Positions 16,936-26,442 of a stretch of 48,827 bases of DNA are shown in pieces; position 1 is the first letter of the stretch, and each line of letters starts with the position of its first letter. The stretch spans positions 1 through 48,827 of the forward strand of contig JAILZL010000022.1 in assembly GCA_023512475.1 (NCBI GenBank), in the 5' to 3' direction. Both the position numbers and the translations under genes were made by a program. The notes beneath the pieces were generated by a model. It was not told the DNA's origin. It did not search any database and saw nothing but the letters and a program-made list of their open reading frames with translations. The stretch comes from Syntrophobacterales bacterium. GTDB taxonomy: Bacteria; Desulfobacterota; Desulfobaccia; Desulfobaccales; 0-14-0-80-60-11.

Positions 16936-18498
16936 TCAGTCGGCTTTCCGGACCCCCCTCTTCTCCGGCAGGCGCTCGGGCCCGGCCAGGACGGTCTTTC
17001 CCGTGGCCCGGGCGATGGCCTTGAGCATCCCCCCATACACCACCCGGTGCAGGGGGTCCAGGGCGTGCCAATAGAGCAGCCCCCCCAGGCCCTTGGGGAG
17101 GAAGCGGGCCCGCTGCACCAGGCGGCAGCGGCCTTCGCCCAGGGGCTGGACGTCAAATTCCAGGATGGCCTCCCCGGGGAGCTTCATCTCCGCCAGCAAC
17201 ACCAGCCTCAGAGGCGGCTGGACTTCCAGGACCCGCCAGAAATCCAAAGCGTCGCCCACCCGGATCTCCGTGGGGTGGCGCCGGCCGGCCCGGAATCCCA
17301 CCCCGCCCAGCAACCGGTCCGCCCAGCCCCGGAGCTTCCAGAGCCCGGTGCCGAAATACCAGCCGGTGCGGCCGCCGATGCGGGCCAGCGGTTCCCAGAC
17401 CTCCTCGGGGGTGGCCGCCAGGGTGATGCCGTAGGCCAGCTCCCGGACCGTGCCCCCGGCATACTCCGGATCGCCACAGTAGAGCCATTCCGGGGGCACC
17501 GTGCGCCCGGCGTCCATCCAGCAGGTGTCCACCAGCTGCTGGCGGACCTGCTCCAGGGCCAGGCGGATGGTGGTGCGGCAGTCCAGAAGTTCCTGGGGGA
17601 TGATCTCCCGGATGCGGTTCTCCCGGCAGATCACCGGGTTGCGCAGGCCCTCGGCCAGGGGCCGGGCGATGGCCGCGGGCACCGGGGTCACCAGGTGGAT
17701 CCAGTAGGAACTCAGGCGGGGGGTGAGCACGGGCACCGGAATGATGATCCGCTTGCGCAGGCCCGCCTCCTCGGCGTAGATGTCGAAGAGCTGGCGGTAG
17801 GTGGTGATCTCCGGCCCGCCGATGTCAAAGGTCTGCCCCTTGGTCTCATCATGACTGAGGCACCCCGCCAGATACCCCAGAACGTTGCGGATGGCGATGG
17901 GCTGCACCGGATTGTGCACCCATTTGGGGGTGATCATGATCGGCAGGCGCTCCACCAGATAGCGCAGGATCTCAAAGGAGGCGCTCCCCGACCCCAGAAT
18001 CATGGCGGCCCGCAGGAAAGTGGTGGGCACCGGACCGGACTGCAGGATCTGGGCCACTTCATGGCGGGAGCGCAGGTGCCGGCTGAGGTGGGGGTCGTCC
18101 ACCCCCCCCAACCCCCCGAGGTAAATGATGCGGTCCAGCCCGGCTGCGGATGCGGCCTGCACCATGTTGCGGGCGGCCTGGCGGTCCGCCTCCTGGTAGT
18201 GCTCCGGGGCCGCCAGCATGGAGTGCACCAGATAAAAGGCGGCCCAACAGCCCTGGGCGGCCCGGGTCAGGGAGTCCAGGTCCAGGACGTCCCCCTGGGC
18301 CAGCTCCACCTGGGGGTGACCGGCCCAGGGCCGGGCCTGGAGTTTGGCCACCGAGCGGCCCAGGGCCCGCACCCGCCAGCCCTCCTCCAGGAGCCGGGGA
18401 ATCAGCCGCCCGCCTACATAGCCGGTGGAGCCGGTGACCAGGACCGGCCGGGCCCGCCGGTCCGTCATCGGGGTGCCGAACTGCTCTGCCAGAACCAT
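16936..18498 (-). CDS. SDR-type NAD(P)-binding protein fused to a DUF2867 domain
   Basis: 520 residues from the ATG at 18498, chosen for its AGGGGG site; two upstream ATGs lack one. The N-terminal half is an atypical short-chain dehydrogenase/NmrA-like fold: VLVTGSTGYVGGRLIPRLLEEG is the dinucleotide motif, and AAFYLVHSM and RIIYLGGLGG follow. The C-terminal part (about 340 on: AGGTVRELAYGITLAATPEEVWEPLARIGG) resembles DUF2867, a SRPBCC-like ligand-binding domain. Proteins with this architecture are common in bacteria but have no established reaction; they may act on a quinone or lipid-like ligand. It is convergent with fliS and divergent from the TPR gene. Confidence 0.8.
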   Translation of the reverse strand: MVLAEQFGTPMTDRRARPVLVTGSTGYVGGRLIPRLLEEGWRVRALGRSVAKLQARPWAGHPQVELAQGDVLDLDSLTRAAQGCWAAFYLVHSMLAAPEHYQEADRQAARNMVQAASAAGLDRIIYLGGLGGVDDPHLSRHLRSRHEVAQILQSGPVPTTFLRAAMILGSGSASFEILRYLVERLPIMITPKWVHNPVQPIAIRNVLGYLAGCLSHDETKGQTFDIGGPEITTYRQLFDIYAEEAGLRKRIIIPVPVLTPRLSSYWIHLVTPVPAAIARPLAEGLRNPVICRENRIREIIPQELLDCRTTIRLALEQVRQQLVDTCWMDAGRTVPPEWLYCGDPEYAGGTVRELAYGITLAATPEEVWEPLARIGGRTGWYFGTGLWKLRGWADRLLGGVGFRAGRRHPTEIRVGDALDFWRVLEVQPPLRLVLLAEMKLPGEAILEFDVQPLGEGRCRLVQRARFLPKGLGGLLYWHALDPLHRVVYGGMLKAIARATGKTVLAGPERLPEKRGVRKAD

Positions 18499-18733
18499 CA
18501 GATCCCCCTGACGCCACGCTTTTGGCTTCATTCTACCGTATAAGTTCCGGAGGACAGAGGGAGAAAATTCTTTTCCCGGATGAGCCCGCACACCCCGGTC
18601 CTTGCCAAGTCAGCCGGGGGGCGCTATGATGTGTCCAAAGGGCGTTCCGAGGCCGAGGGCCGGGGAGCGGGCTGCCTGCCCCGCCCCCAAGCCCCCGGGG
18701 TCCTCGCCAGGCGCCCGGACGGAGGTGACCGTC

Positions 18734-19606
18734 ATGAGACCAGGCTGGCGGGCCATGTTGTTCCTGACCGTGGTGGCGGCCATGTTACCGGCTCCTGCCC
18801 TGCCGGGCACGGGCCGGCCCACCTTGCGGGAACTGGAGCAGGCGGTGGCGGCGGAGCCCCAAAACCCCCAGGCCCGCTACATGCTGGGGCTGAAGTACGA
18901 AATTGAGGGCCGGCCGCAGCTGGCCCTGAAGGAATATGCCCAGGCCCTGAAGCTCAAGCCCGACTACGAGGAGGTGCTCCTGCGCTCCGGGGAAGTGAAG
19001 TTCATGCAGGGAGATGCGGCCGCCGGCATCCGGGAAATGGAAAAGGCCTTCCAGCTCAATCCGCAAAGCCCCCGGGCCCGGGAGGCCCTGGCCTTCATGC
19101 ACGGCCGCCAGGGGCTGACTTATCTGGAGCAGGGCCGCCTTCAGGAAGCGGCGGCGTCCTTTGAGACCGCCTTGCGGTATCGGCCCCAGGACGACGGCGC
19201 CCTGAACAACCTGGGGGTGGTGCTGAGCCAAATGGGCCGCCTCCGCGAAGCCCGGGAGGCCTTCCAGGCCGCGGCCCAGGCCAATCCCAACAATCCCCAG
19301 GCCCAGTTCAACCTGGGGGTGGCCTACCTCCTGGAGGGCAACAAGGAGGGCGCCCTGCAGCAGTACGCCATCCTGGGCCTCACCCGGCCCCAGGAAGCGG
19401 CGGAGCTCTTTTATCTCATCTCCTTCCCGGACCGCTCCGGCATGGACCCCTCGTACGGCAAATTCCGCAGCGCCGTGCCCGACCGCTACCCCGAGAGCTT
19501 CCGCACCCCCCCCACCCCCGATTATCCCAGCCCGCTGCAGACCGCCCCCGGCCTGGACACCACCGGCCGCTACCCCGGCCGTCTGCCCGGCAGCCAATTG
19601 AGGTGA
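18734..19606 (+). CDS. Secreted or periplasmic TPR-repeat protein
   Basis: 290 residues from the ATG at 18734, selected because GGAGGTGA lies just upstream and the protein then starts with a signal peptide (about 1-25, ending APALPG). Several tetratricopeptide units follow, for example ARYMLGLKYEIEGRPQLALK, GALNNLGVVLSQMGRLREAR and QFNLGVAYLLEGNKEGALQQ. The C-terminal about 60 residues are proline-rich and low in predicted structure. TPR proteins act as binding scaffolds; no specific partner can be read from the neighbours. A candidate terminator at 19635 separates it from the sensor kinase gene. Confidence 0.8.
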   Translation: MRPGWRAMLFLTVVAAMLPAPALPGTGRPTLRELEQAVAAEPQNPQARYMLGLKYEIEGRPQLALKEYAQALKLKPDYEEVLLRSGEVKFMQGDAAAGIREMEKAFQLNPQSPRAREALAFMHGRQGLTYLEQGRLQEAAASFETALRYRPQDDGALNNLGVVLSQMGRLREAREAFQAAAQANPNNPQAQFNLGVAYLLEGNKEGALQQYAILGLTRPQEAAELFYLISFPDRSGMDPSYGKFRSAVPDRYPESFRTPPTPDYPSPLQTAPGLDTTGRYPGRLPGSQLR

Positions 19607-19634
19607 GACCCCCGGCCCTTCATCCCGGCGCCCC

Positions 19635-19659
19635 GGGCCGGCGGCGGCCCGCCCCTTTT
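19635..19659 (+). terminator. Candidate terminator after TPR gene
   Basis: GGGCCG (19635-19640), loop GCGG, CGGCCC (19645-19650), then GCCCCTTTT. A short GC stem with a four-T tail 29 bases after the stop codon. Confidence 0.4.
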
Positions 19660-19842
19660 CCCCCGGGGGGTAAATATCTTATAATGCTAATGGACACGGA
19701 ATCTTAAGAGAAGGGCGGCCTGGGGTCGAACCTCCCCCCTCCCCCTCGCCCCCGGGGCGGTGGCGGGCGGGAGGCCGGGCCCCGGCTCCGCCGCGGAATA
19801 TCTTCCGAGGAACCCCTGGGACCCTCTTTCGGTCGGCTCAGC

Positions 19843-21315
19843 ATGTGGCAGCGCTTCAGCCTGCGCACCCGCATCCTCCTTTTGTTGGCCGCCCTGGTGC
19901 TCACCACCCTGGCGGGGGGGCTGGTGAGTTTCTGGCACAATGAAGCCACCGAGCAGGTCTTCACCAGCCTGGTGGACCGCCACCTGGCCGCCTTCCAGGC
20001 CGCCGAGGAGCTGGAAAACGCCCTGTTGCGCCAGAAGGGCTATCTCACCTACTTCTTCATCGACGGGGAGCCCCGCTGGCTGGAGGAACTGGACCGGTAC
20101 CACCAGGCTTTTCTCCGGGCTCTGGACAAGGCCCGGGCCACCGCCCACACCCCGCCCATGGCCGATGTCATCCACCAGATCCAGCAGCATTATCAGGACT
20201 ACCACCACAGCCGCTCCGGGGTGATCGAGCTGTACCGCCAGGGGCGCAAGGAGGAAGGCTGGCGGCGCCATCAGGAGGCCCGGGGGCAGTACGCCGCCAT
20301 CATTGACCTGTGCGAGCGTCTGAAACTCACCCACGATTACGCCATCAGCCGCACCCTAAGTGAAAACCGCCAGCGCGTCCGGCTGATCAACACCCTGACC
20401 ACCGGCGCCCTCATCACCGTAGTGGGGCTGGGGGCCCTGCTGTTGTATGTCCTCTTCCGGCAGATCCTGGAACCGCTCCGCCAGCTGGCCCAGGATGCCA
20501 ACCCCGCCGACGAGGTCACGGCCGTCAGTCGGCGGATGCAGACCCTCAAGGAGGATATTGACCAGGCCCAGAGCCAGCTGGAGAAGAGCCAGGAGAGCCT
20601 GCTGCAGGCGGAAAAGCTGGCCCTGGTGGGCAAGCTGGCCGCCGGGGTGGCCCACAGCATCCGCAATCCCCTCACCTCGGTGAAGATGCGCCTCTTTTCC
20701 CTGGGCCGCCACCTCCATCTCACCCCCACCCAGAAGGAGGACCTGGAGGTCATCTCCCAGGAGATCCGCCATATCGATACCATCGTGCGCTCCTTTCTGG
20801 AATTCTCCCGGCCCCCGAAACTGAAGATGCAGCCGCTCAGCCTCTCGGAGGTGGTGGACAGCACCCTCACCCTCCTGCGCCAGCGGCTGGAATCCTATGG
20901 GGTGAGGGTGGAGGTGCAGCGGGGGGATCGCCTGCCGGTCACCCGGGGCGACCCGGAGCAGCTCAAGGAGATGCTGGTGAATCTCCTCCTCAATGCCTGT
21001 GAAGCCATGCCCCACGGGGGGCACATCATCATCCGAGAAGGGCAGGGGCACAGGGAGGATCTGGGCCCGGTGGTGACCCTCACAGTCCAGGACAGCGGCC
21101 CGGGCATCCCCGCCTCCATCCGGGAGAAGATCTTTCAGCCCTTCTTCAGCACCAAGGAGGAGGGCACCGGGCTGGGACTCTCCATTGTGCAGCGAATCGT
21201 GAGCGAGCACGGCGGCCTCATCCAGGTCTCCTCCCCCGAGGGGCAGGGGGCCGCCTTTGTCATCACGCTGCCGCTGAGGGAGGATGCGGCGGTGCTCCCG
21301 GCCGCCGCAGGCTGA
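19843..21315 (+). CDS. Membrane sensor histidine kinase (NtrB-like core)
   Basis: 490 residues. A transmembrane helix near residues 9-29, a helical periplasmic region of about 150 residues resembling four-helix-bundle sensor domains, and a second transmembrane helix near 188-207 are followed by a coiled-coil linker. The phosphoacceptor is H271 in AHSIRNPLTSV. The ATPase domain shows LLNACEAMP (N box), DSGPGIP (G1), PFFSTKEEGTGLGL (F and G2). It should phosphorylate the response regulator encoded 60 bases downstream. The ligand is unknown. A TATAAT at 19680 lacks a matching -35, so the promoter is uncertain. The start codon has a weak ribosome site. Confidence 0.9.
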   Translation: MWQRFSLRTRILLLLAALVLTTLAGGLVSFWHNEATEQVFTSLVDRHLAAFQAAEELENALLRQKGYLTYFFIDGEPRWLEELDRYHQAFLRALDKARATAHTPPMADVIHQIQQHYQDYHHSRSGVIELYRQGRKEEGWRRHQEARGQYAAIIDLCERLKLTHDYAISRTLSENRQRVRLINTLTTGALITVVGLGALLLYVLFRQILEPLRQLAQDANPADEVTAVSRRMQTLKEDIDQAQSQLEKSQESLLQAEKLALVGKLAAGVAHSIRNPLTSVKMRLFSLGRHLHLTPTQKEDLEVISQEIRHIDTIVRSFLEFSRPPKLKMQPLSLSEVVDSTLTLLRQRLESYGVRVEVQRGDRLPVTRGDPEQLKEMLVNLLLNACEAMPHGGHIIIREGQGHREDLGPVVTLTVQDSGPGIPASIREKIFQPFFSTKEEGTGLGLSIVQRIVSEHGGLIQVSSPEGQGAAFVITLPLREDAAVLPAAAG

Positions 21316-21375
21316 GCCGGGAGTCAGGTCGGCAGTTCGGGCGGGGGGCCGGACCCCCGGTGAGCCAGGAGCGTT

Positions 21376-22818
21376 ATGGGCGTCATTCTGGTCGTGGACG
21401 ATGATCCGCAGCTGCGGCTGAGCTTTGAGAAGCTCCTCACCGAGGAGGGGCATACCGTCCTGACCGCCGCCAGCGGCGAAGCGGCCGTGGCCCTGGTGCA
21501 GGAGAAGGCCCCGGATCTGGTGATCATGGATGTGCGCATGGCCGGCATGAGCGGGCTGGAGGCCTTTGCCGCCATCCACGCCCGGGAGCCCCACCTGCCG
21601 GTGATCATCATGACCGCCTACGGCACCACGGAAACCGCCATCGAGGCCACCCGCCTGGGGGCCTTTGACTACGTCCTCAAGCCCTTTGAGATCCCGGACA
21701 TCCTCGCCCTCATCGACCAGGCCCTGGAGGCGGGGCGCTGCATGCGCTCCCGAGTGGAGGTGGACGTGCCCCCCCAGGCCGCCGCGGGGGAGGCCCTCAT
21801 CGGCAAAAGCCGGCCCATGCAGGAGGTCTACAAGGCCATCGGCCGGGTGGCCCCCACCGACGCCACCGTGCTCATCCGGGGGGAATCGGGCACGGGCAAG
21901 GAGCTGGTGGCCCGGGCCATCTACCAGTACAGCCTGCGGGCCCGGAAAGCCTTCCTGGTGATCAACTGCGTGGCTATCCCCGAAACGCTTCTGGAGAGCG
22001 AGCTCTTCGGCTATGAAAAGGGGGCCTTCACCGGTGCGGTGCATCGCCGGGTGGGGAAATTCGAACAGGCGGAGGGCGGCACCGTCTTTCTGGATGAAAT
22101 CGGCGACATGCCCGTGTCCATCCAGGCCAAGATATTGCGGCTGCTGCAGGAAAAGAAGCTGGAACGCCTGGGCGGCCGGGAGACCATCCCCGTGGATGTG
22201 CGCATCCTGGCCGCCACCAACCGGGATCTGGAGGCCGCCCTGGCGGACGGGCGCTTCCGGGAAGACCTCTACTTCCGCCTCAATGTGGTGACCATCTGGC
22301 TCCCCCCCTTACGGGAGCGGGCCGACGACATCCCCCTGCTGGCCGACTATTTCCTGGCCCGCTTCTCCCGGGAGATGGGCCTCAACAACCCCGGTCTGGC
22401 CCCGGAAGCCATGCATCTCCTGCAGCGCCACCATTGGCCGGGCAACGTCCGGGAGCTGGCCAATGTCCTGCAGAAGGCCCTCATCTTCAGCCGGGGCTAC
22501 CCCATCCGCCCCCAGGATATTGTCCAGGCCCTGGGGGGCGACGCCGAAGCCCGAGGGGAGGAACCCCCCGGCGAGGAGGCCCTGCGGCGCTGGGTCCGCC
22601 ACCTGCTCCTGGCCAAGGGGGACCGCAGTCCCCATCTCTTCGACGGCGCCCTGGAGGTGGTGGGCCGCCTCCTGGTGAGCGAAGCCCTGGAGCTCACCGG
22701 GGGCAACCGCAGTCAGGCGGCCCGGCTCCTGGGGCTCTCCCGGCCGACGCTTCTGGCCAAGATGGACCGGTATCAGCTGAAGATCGCCACCAGCGTGAAG
22801 AGCGACTCCGCCACATGA
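21376..22818 (+). CDS. NtrC-family sigma-54-dependent response regulator
   Basis: 480 residues. The receiver domain (1-115) has the acidic pocket D8-D10 and phosphoacceptor D52 in VIMDVRM. The AAA+ domain (about 140-380) has Walker A GESGTGKE at 169-176, the sigma-54-contacting GAFTGA loop at 216-221, and later HHWPGNVREL. A Fis-type helix-turn-helix ends the protein (GGNRSQAARLLGLSRPTLLAK). It activates sigma-54 promoters when phosphorylated by the kinase encoded just upstream. A CAGGAG site precedes the ATG. No sigma-54 site (GG-N10-GC) was recognised in the window with confidence, so the target genes remain unknown. Confidence 0.94.
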   Translation: MGVILVVDDDPQLRLSFEKLLTEEGHTVLTAASGEAAVALVQEKAPDLVIMDVRMAGMSGLEAFAAIHAREPHLPVIIMTAYGTTETAIEATRLGAFDYVLKPFEIPDILALIDQALEAGRCMRSRVEVDVPPQAAAGEALIGKSRPMQEVYKAIGRVAPTDATVLIRGESGTGKELVARAIYQYSLRARKAFLVINCVAIPETLLESELFGYEKGAFTGAVHRRVGKFEQAEGGTVFLDEIGDMPVSIQAKILRLLQEKKLERLGGRETIPVDVRILAATNRDLEAALADGRFREDLYFRLNVVTIWLPPLRERADDIPLLADYFLARFSREMGLNNPGLAPEAMHLLQRHHWPGNVRELANVLQKALIFSRGYPIRPQDIVQALGGDAEARGEEPPGEEALRRWVRHLLLAKGDRSPHLFDGALEVVGRLLVSEALELTGGNRSQAARLLGLSRPTLLAKMDRYQLKIATSVKSDSAT

Positions 22819-22852
22819 AACCATCAGCAGACGGCCTAAAGGGGGAGGGATC

Positions 22853-23992
22853 ATGGCGGTGACCATACAGCCGGTGACCGACCGCAGGGCCCTGGAGGAA
22901 TTTCTCCGCCTTCCCTGGGAGATTTACCGCCAAGATCCCTTATGGGTGCCGCCCCTCCTTCCGGAACAGCGGCGCTTCCTGGACCCGAAACGGGGGCCCT
23001 TCTTTGAGATCGGGGAGGCCCGGTATTTCCTGGCCTATCGGAACGGCCGCCCGGTGGGGCGCATCACCGCCCAGGTCAACCACGCCTACGAGCAGCATCA
23101 CGACCGGGAGACCGGGTTTTTCGGCTTCTTTGAGTGCCAGCCGGACGCCGAGGCCGCGGCCGCCCTCTGCCAGGCCGCGGCGGAGTGGCTGGCCGGGCGG
23201 GGCAAGACCCGCCTGGTGGGGCCCCTCAACTTCTCCGTCTATGATGAGATGGGCCTCCTGGTGGAGGGCTTTGACAGCCCGCCGGCCATCCTGCAGACGC
23301 ACAACCCGCCGTATTATCTGGACCTCCTCACGGAGCTGGGTTTCACCAAGGTGATGGACTGGCTGGCCCTGCGCATCACCGACCGCCAGGTGGATCAGGC
23401 CGCCATGGAGCGCACCCTCAGCAAAATCCTCCAGGGCCAGCCCCTGGTGCTGCGCACCCTGAGGCGGGGGGAGATGCGGCGCCGGGCCCAGGAGGTGTAC
23501 GAGCTCTTCAATGAGGCCTGGGAGCCCAACTGGGGGCATGTGCCCCTGTCCCGGCGGCAGTTCGACAATCTTTTCCGGGAGCTCGCGCCCCTCATCCGGC
23601 CGGAGCTGGTGAATCTCATCCTCCATGACGACCGGGTGGTGGCCTTCAGCATCACCGTGCCGGACCTCAACCCGGTGGTGCAGGAGCTCAACGGCCGCCT
23701 CACCCCCTGGGGCCGGCTGCGGCTGTGGTATGCCGCCCGCTTTGCGCCCCTGCGCAAGGTCCGGGCTTTGGTCCTGGGGGTGCATCAGCCCTACCAGGGC
23801 AAGCGCCTCCACTACGCCCTGGTCCTGAACACCTATCTCCACCTCGTCCGGCACACCCCCTGTGAGGCCTGTGACCTCTCCCTCATCCCGGAGAACCTGA
23901 CCTCCTATCTCAAGGCCCTGAGGAGCCTGGGGGCCAAACACTACAAAACCTTCCGGGTGGTGGGCCGGGAGATCCGCGCCGGGATAGTTTAG
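22853..23992 (+). CDS. GNAT-like acyltransferase-fold protein of unknown function
   Basis: 379 residues with a good GGGAGGG site. The N-terminal part (WEIYRQDPLWVPPLLPEQRR, then FLAYRNGRPVGRITAQVNH) and the middle (LVGPLNFSVYDEMGLLVEGF, PPYYLDLLTELGF) are those of a widespread uncharacterised protein family with two acyl-CoA N-acyltransferase-like folds. No biochemical activity is established that I can name. It lies 34 bases after the response-regulator gene and is probably in its transcript, which may hint at a role in the same response. It converges with rimO across a GC hairpin at 24004-24024. Confidence 0.65.
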   Translation: MAVTIQPVTDRRALEEFLRLPWEIYRQDPLWVPPLLPEQRRFLDPKRGPFFEIGEARYFLAYRNGRPVGRITAQVNHAYEQHHDRETGFFGFFECQPDAEAAAALCQAAAEWLAGRGKTRLVGPLNFSVYDEMGLLVEGFDSPPAILQTHNPPYYLDLLTELGFTKVMDWLALRITDRQVDQAAMERTLSKILQGQPLVLRTLRRGEMRRRAQEVYELFNEAWEPNWGHVPLSRRQFDNLFRELAPLIRPELVNLILHDDRVVAFSITVPDLNPVVQELNGRLTPWGRLRLWYAARFAPLRKVRALVLGVHQPYQGKRLHYALVLNTYLHLVRHTPCEACDLSLIPENLTSYLKALRSLGAKHYKTFRVVGREIRAGIV

Positions 23993-24003
23993 GGCAGGGG
24001 GCC

Positions 24004-24024
24004 GGGGGCAGCAGCCCTGCCCCC
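24004..24024. terminator. Hairpin between convergent GNAT-like gene and rimO
   Basis: GGGGGCAG (24004-24011) and CTGCCCCC (24017-24024) form a perfect 8-bp stem with a 5-base loop. No T-tract follows. Position between two converging stop codons suggests a bidirectional transcript end. Confidence 0.4.
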
Positions 24025-24106
24025 TCTCCCCGATCTGAAATGGGCCGCTCGCCCCGCCCCCCCTCAGGATCAGGCCGTATCGGTCACCTTTGGCCGGGAT
24101 CGCCCC

Positions 24107-25447
24107 TCACTCCACGATCTCCCCCAGCAGGTCCGGGGCCACCACCCGGGTGAGGCGCACCCGCTGCAGGGTGCCCGGGTGTCCCCGGCCGGCGGTGATG
24201 AGCACCCGGCCGTCAATCTCCGGGGCCTGGATGCTCAGGCGGCCGCTGAGGAGATACTCGCTCTCCTGGCTCACCCCCTCCACCAGCACCTCCTCCACCG
24301 TGCCCACCAGGCGCTTGAGCTCCTCTTGAACGATGCGGCTCTGCAGGGCCTTGAGGCGCCGGGCCCGGGCCTGGGCAGTGCGCCGGGGCACCGGCGGCCC
24401 CAGCCGGGCGGCGGGGGTGCCTTCCTCGGGTTCATAGACAAACACCCCCAGATGCAGGAACCGCACCTCGGCGGCCAAATCCAGCAGGGCGGCGAACTCC
24501 TCCTCGGTCTCGCCCGGGAAGCCTACCATCACCGTGGTGCGCAGGGCCGCCTGGGGGAGGATCTCCCGGATGCGGCTAAAGAGGGTCACCAGGTCGGCCC
24601 GGGTATAGCGCCGGCCCATGCGCTGGAGCACCGCGTCGTGGGCGTGCTGGATGGGCAGATCGAGATAGGGGCAGATCTGGGGGTGGGCGGCCATGACCTC
24701 CAGCAACCGCCTGGTCACCCGGGAGGGGTGGCCGTAGAGGAGGCGCAGCCAGACCAGACCGGGGAGGCGGGCCAGCTCGGTGAGCAGCTCCGGCAGGCCC
24801 GGCTGATAGCCCCATTCCCGGCCGTAGGCGGTGGTGTCCTGGGCCACCAGGATGAGCTCCCGGACCCCCGCCGCCGCCAGCTCCCGGGCCTCGGCGAGCA
24901 GGGTGTCCAGGGGCCGGCTGCGGTAGGGGCCCCGGATGCGGGGGATGGTGCAGAAGGTGCAGGCGTGGCTGCAGCCCTCGGCGATCTTGAGATAGGCCAG
25001 GTGCGGCGGGGTGGCGGGCAGCCGGGGTTGCGGCGCGGTGTAATCGAAGCGGGGGGCCTGCACGTGCAGCCGGGGGCCGGGATCCGCCTCCAGGAGCCGG
25101 GCCAGCCGGGGGAAGTCATTCACTCCCACGAAGAGGTCCACCTCCGGCAGCAGCTCCGAGAGCTCCCGGCCATAGCGCTGGGGCAGGCAGCCCGCCACCA
25201 CCAGGCGCTTTTCCGGCTCCCGGGCCTTGTGCTGCGCCAGCTCCAGGATGGTGTCCACCGCCTCCTGGGCCGCGGGGGCGATGAAGGCGCAGGTGTTCAC
25301 CAGAAGCACCTCCGCCTCCTCGGGACGCCCCACCACCTGCCAGCCGTGCCGGGCCAGCTCCCCCAGCATGATCTCGGTGTCCACCAGGTTCTTGGGACAG
25401 CCCAGGGACACGGTGAAGACGGTTTTGGAGGTGCGGCTCGGGGTCAG
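24107..25447 (-). CDS. rimO: Ribosomal protein S12 methylthiotransferase RimO
   Basis: About 446 residues with the start placed at CTG 25447. The order is as in RimO: an MTTase N-terminal domain (VSLGCPKNLVDTE, LLVNTCAFI, VVAGCLPQR supply three cluster cysteines), the radical-SAM core with CSHACTFCTIP (CxxxCxxC), and a C-terminal TRAM domain. It adds a methylthio group to an aspartate of ribosomal protein S12. The first residues of the core strand need codons upstream of the in-frame GTG at 25411, yet no ATG, GTG or TTG lies between that GTG and the stop codon of the preceding gene. CTG 25447 has GAGG nine bases upstream; ATT further up is another possibility. It follows the membrane-protein gene by about 50 bases. 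Confidence 0.88.
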   Translation of the reverse strand: MTPSRTSKTVFTVSLGCPKNLVDTEIMLGELARHGWQVVGRPEEAEVLLVNTCAFIAPAAQEAVDTILELAQHKAREPEKRLVVAGCLPQRYGRELSELLPEVDLFVGVNDFPRLARLLEADPGPRLHVQAPRFDYTAPQPRLPATPPHLAYLKIAEGCSHACTFCTIPRIRGPYRSRPLDTLLAEARELAAAGVRELILVAQDTTAYGREWGYQPGLPELLTELARLPGLVWLRLLYGHPSRVTRRLLEVMAAHPQICPYLDLPIQHAHDAVLQRMGRRYTRADLVTLFSRIREILPQAALRTTVMVGFPGETEEEFAALLDLAAEVRFLHLGVFVYEPEEGTPAARLGPPVPRRTAQARARRLKALQSRIVQEELKRLVGTVEEVLVEGVSQESEYLLSGRLSIQAPEIDGRVLITAGRGHPGTLQRVRLTRVVAPDLLGEIVE

Positions 25448-25497
25448 GGCCGATGGCCTCGCAATTTGGGGTTCCGGCGGGCTGGCCGGCGGCTCCC

Positions 25498-26442
25498 TTA
25501 CGGGGAGGCGAAGGACAGCACGGTGCGGGCGTCGATGGCGGCCAACATCACCAGCCACCACACTCCCTGGGCCAGCCAGAAGAGGCGCCGCCCCCGGGAG
25601 GTGCCCCCCAGACGGGCGTGCAGCTCTTCCAGAAAAGTGTACAGGATGGCGCATTCCAGCGCAAAGGGCGGGAACCCCAGGTACCCGAGGACGGGCATCT
25701 CAAAGATCCTGCCGAAGTTAAAGAGGGGCAAGGTGTAGATCCAGCGGGAGGTGGCGGGATAATTCCACATCTCCCACCAGAACCCCAGCGCCAGTCCGGC
25801 CACAAGGAGGGCCAGGACCTCCCGGCGATCCCCCGCCAGCCAGCGGGCGGTATAGGCAGGCCGCCCCACCAGGGGCAGGAGGGGATCCCCCAGAAAGATC
25901 ACCCCCAGCCAGAGGAGGGGGAAGGCATAAGTGGGAAGGATGAAGGGCAGGGTGAGGCAGACGGTTCCCAAAATGAGAAAGGCGGGCTGCCAGCCCGGCC
26001 AGGTGCGGGGGGTGCCCTTAAGCTCCTGGAACCCCCGCCAGCCCGCCGTCACCCGGGCCGTCAATAAAATGGCGGGCACCACAGTGGCAAAGGCCAGGAC
26101 GTAGCCGGGCCAGCGCCTCCAGAGGCGGGGCTCCAGTCCCACATAGCGCCAGTTGAGGAGATATAGATTGAAGAGCTCAAAGAAGAGCCAGATGGTGACG
26201 GAGAAGGCAGCCGCCCGGACAAACTCCCGGGGCCGGCCCCAGAGCCAGGATTCCCCGGTTTTCAGGAGGAGGAGGCCGTCCAGAAACAGGAGGAGGGGCC
26301 ACCAGGCCAGGTGGTAGAGCCACTGGCGGACCGGCGGCATGTCCAGGATCACGCCGGCCAGGGCGCCAAGCCAGATCAGGAGGGCGGTGATCATCTGGGC
26401 CCGCCCCAGGGAGGCGGGATTGCGGCTATTCCTGGCATTCAT
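25498..26442 (-). CDS. Multi-pass membrane protein of unknown function
   Basis: 314 residues. The ATG at 26442 is chosen because GGGAG lies six bases upstream; an ATG at 26460 has none. Around eight hydrophobic segments span most of the length, starting with ITALLIWLGALAGVILD. Distinctive aromatic-rich stretches are FFELFNLYLLNWRYVG and FWWEMWNYPATSRWIYTLP, which contain conserved-looking charged residues (E in FFELF, E in WWEMW) inside or next to membrane segments. I do not recognise a characterised family. It is probably translated from the same mRNA as rimO, which starts about 50 bases after its stop, but no functional link is known. Confidence 0.75.
   Translation of the reverse strand: MNARNSRNPASLGRAQMITALLIWLGALAGVILDMPPVRQWLYHLAWWPLLLFLDGLLLLKTGESWLWGRPREFVRAAAFSVTIWLFFELFNLYLLNWRYVGLEPRLWRRWPGYVLAFATVVPAILLTARVTAGWRGFQELKGTPRTWPGWQPAFLILGTVCLTLPFILPTYAFPLLWLGVIFLGDPLLPLVGRPAYTARWLAGDRREVLALLVAGLALGFWWEMWNYPATSRWIYTLPLFNFGRIFEMPVLGYLGFPPFALECAILYTFLEELHARLGGTSRGRRLFWLAQGVWWLVMLAAIDARTVLSFASP

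Noticed and set aside
17047-18543. A 498-codon plus-strand frame opposite the SDR/DUF2867 gene
   Set aside because: Antisense shadow with Gly/Gln/His/Asp-rich sequence and no domain.
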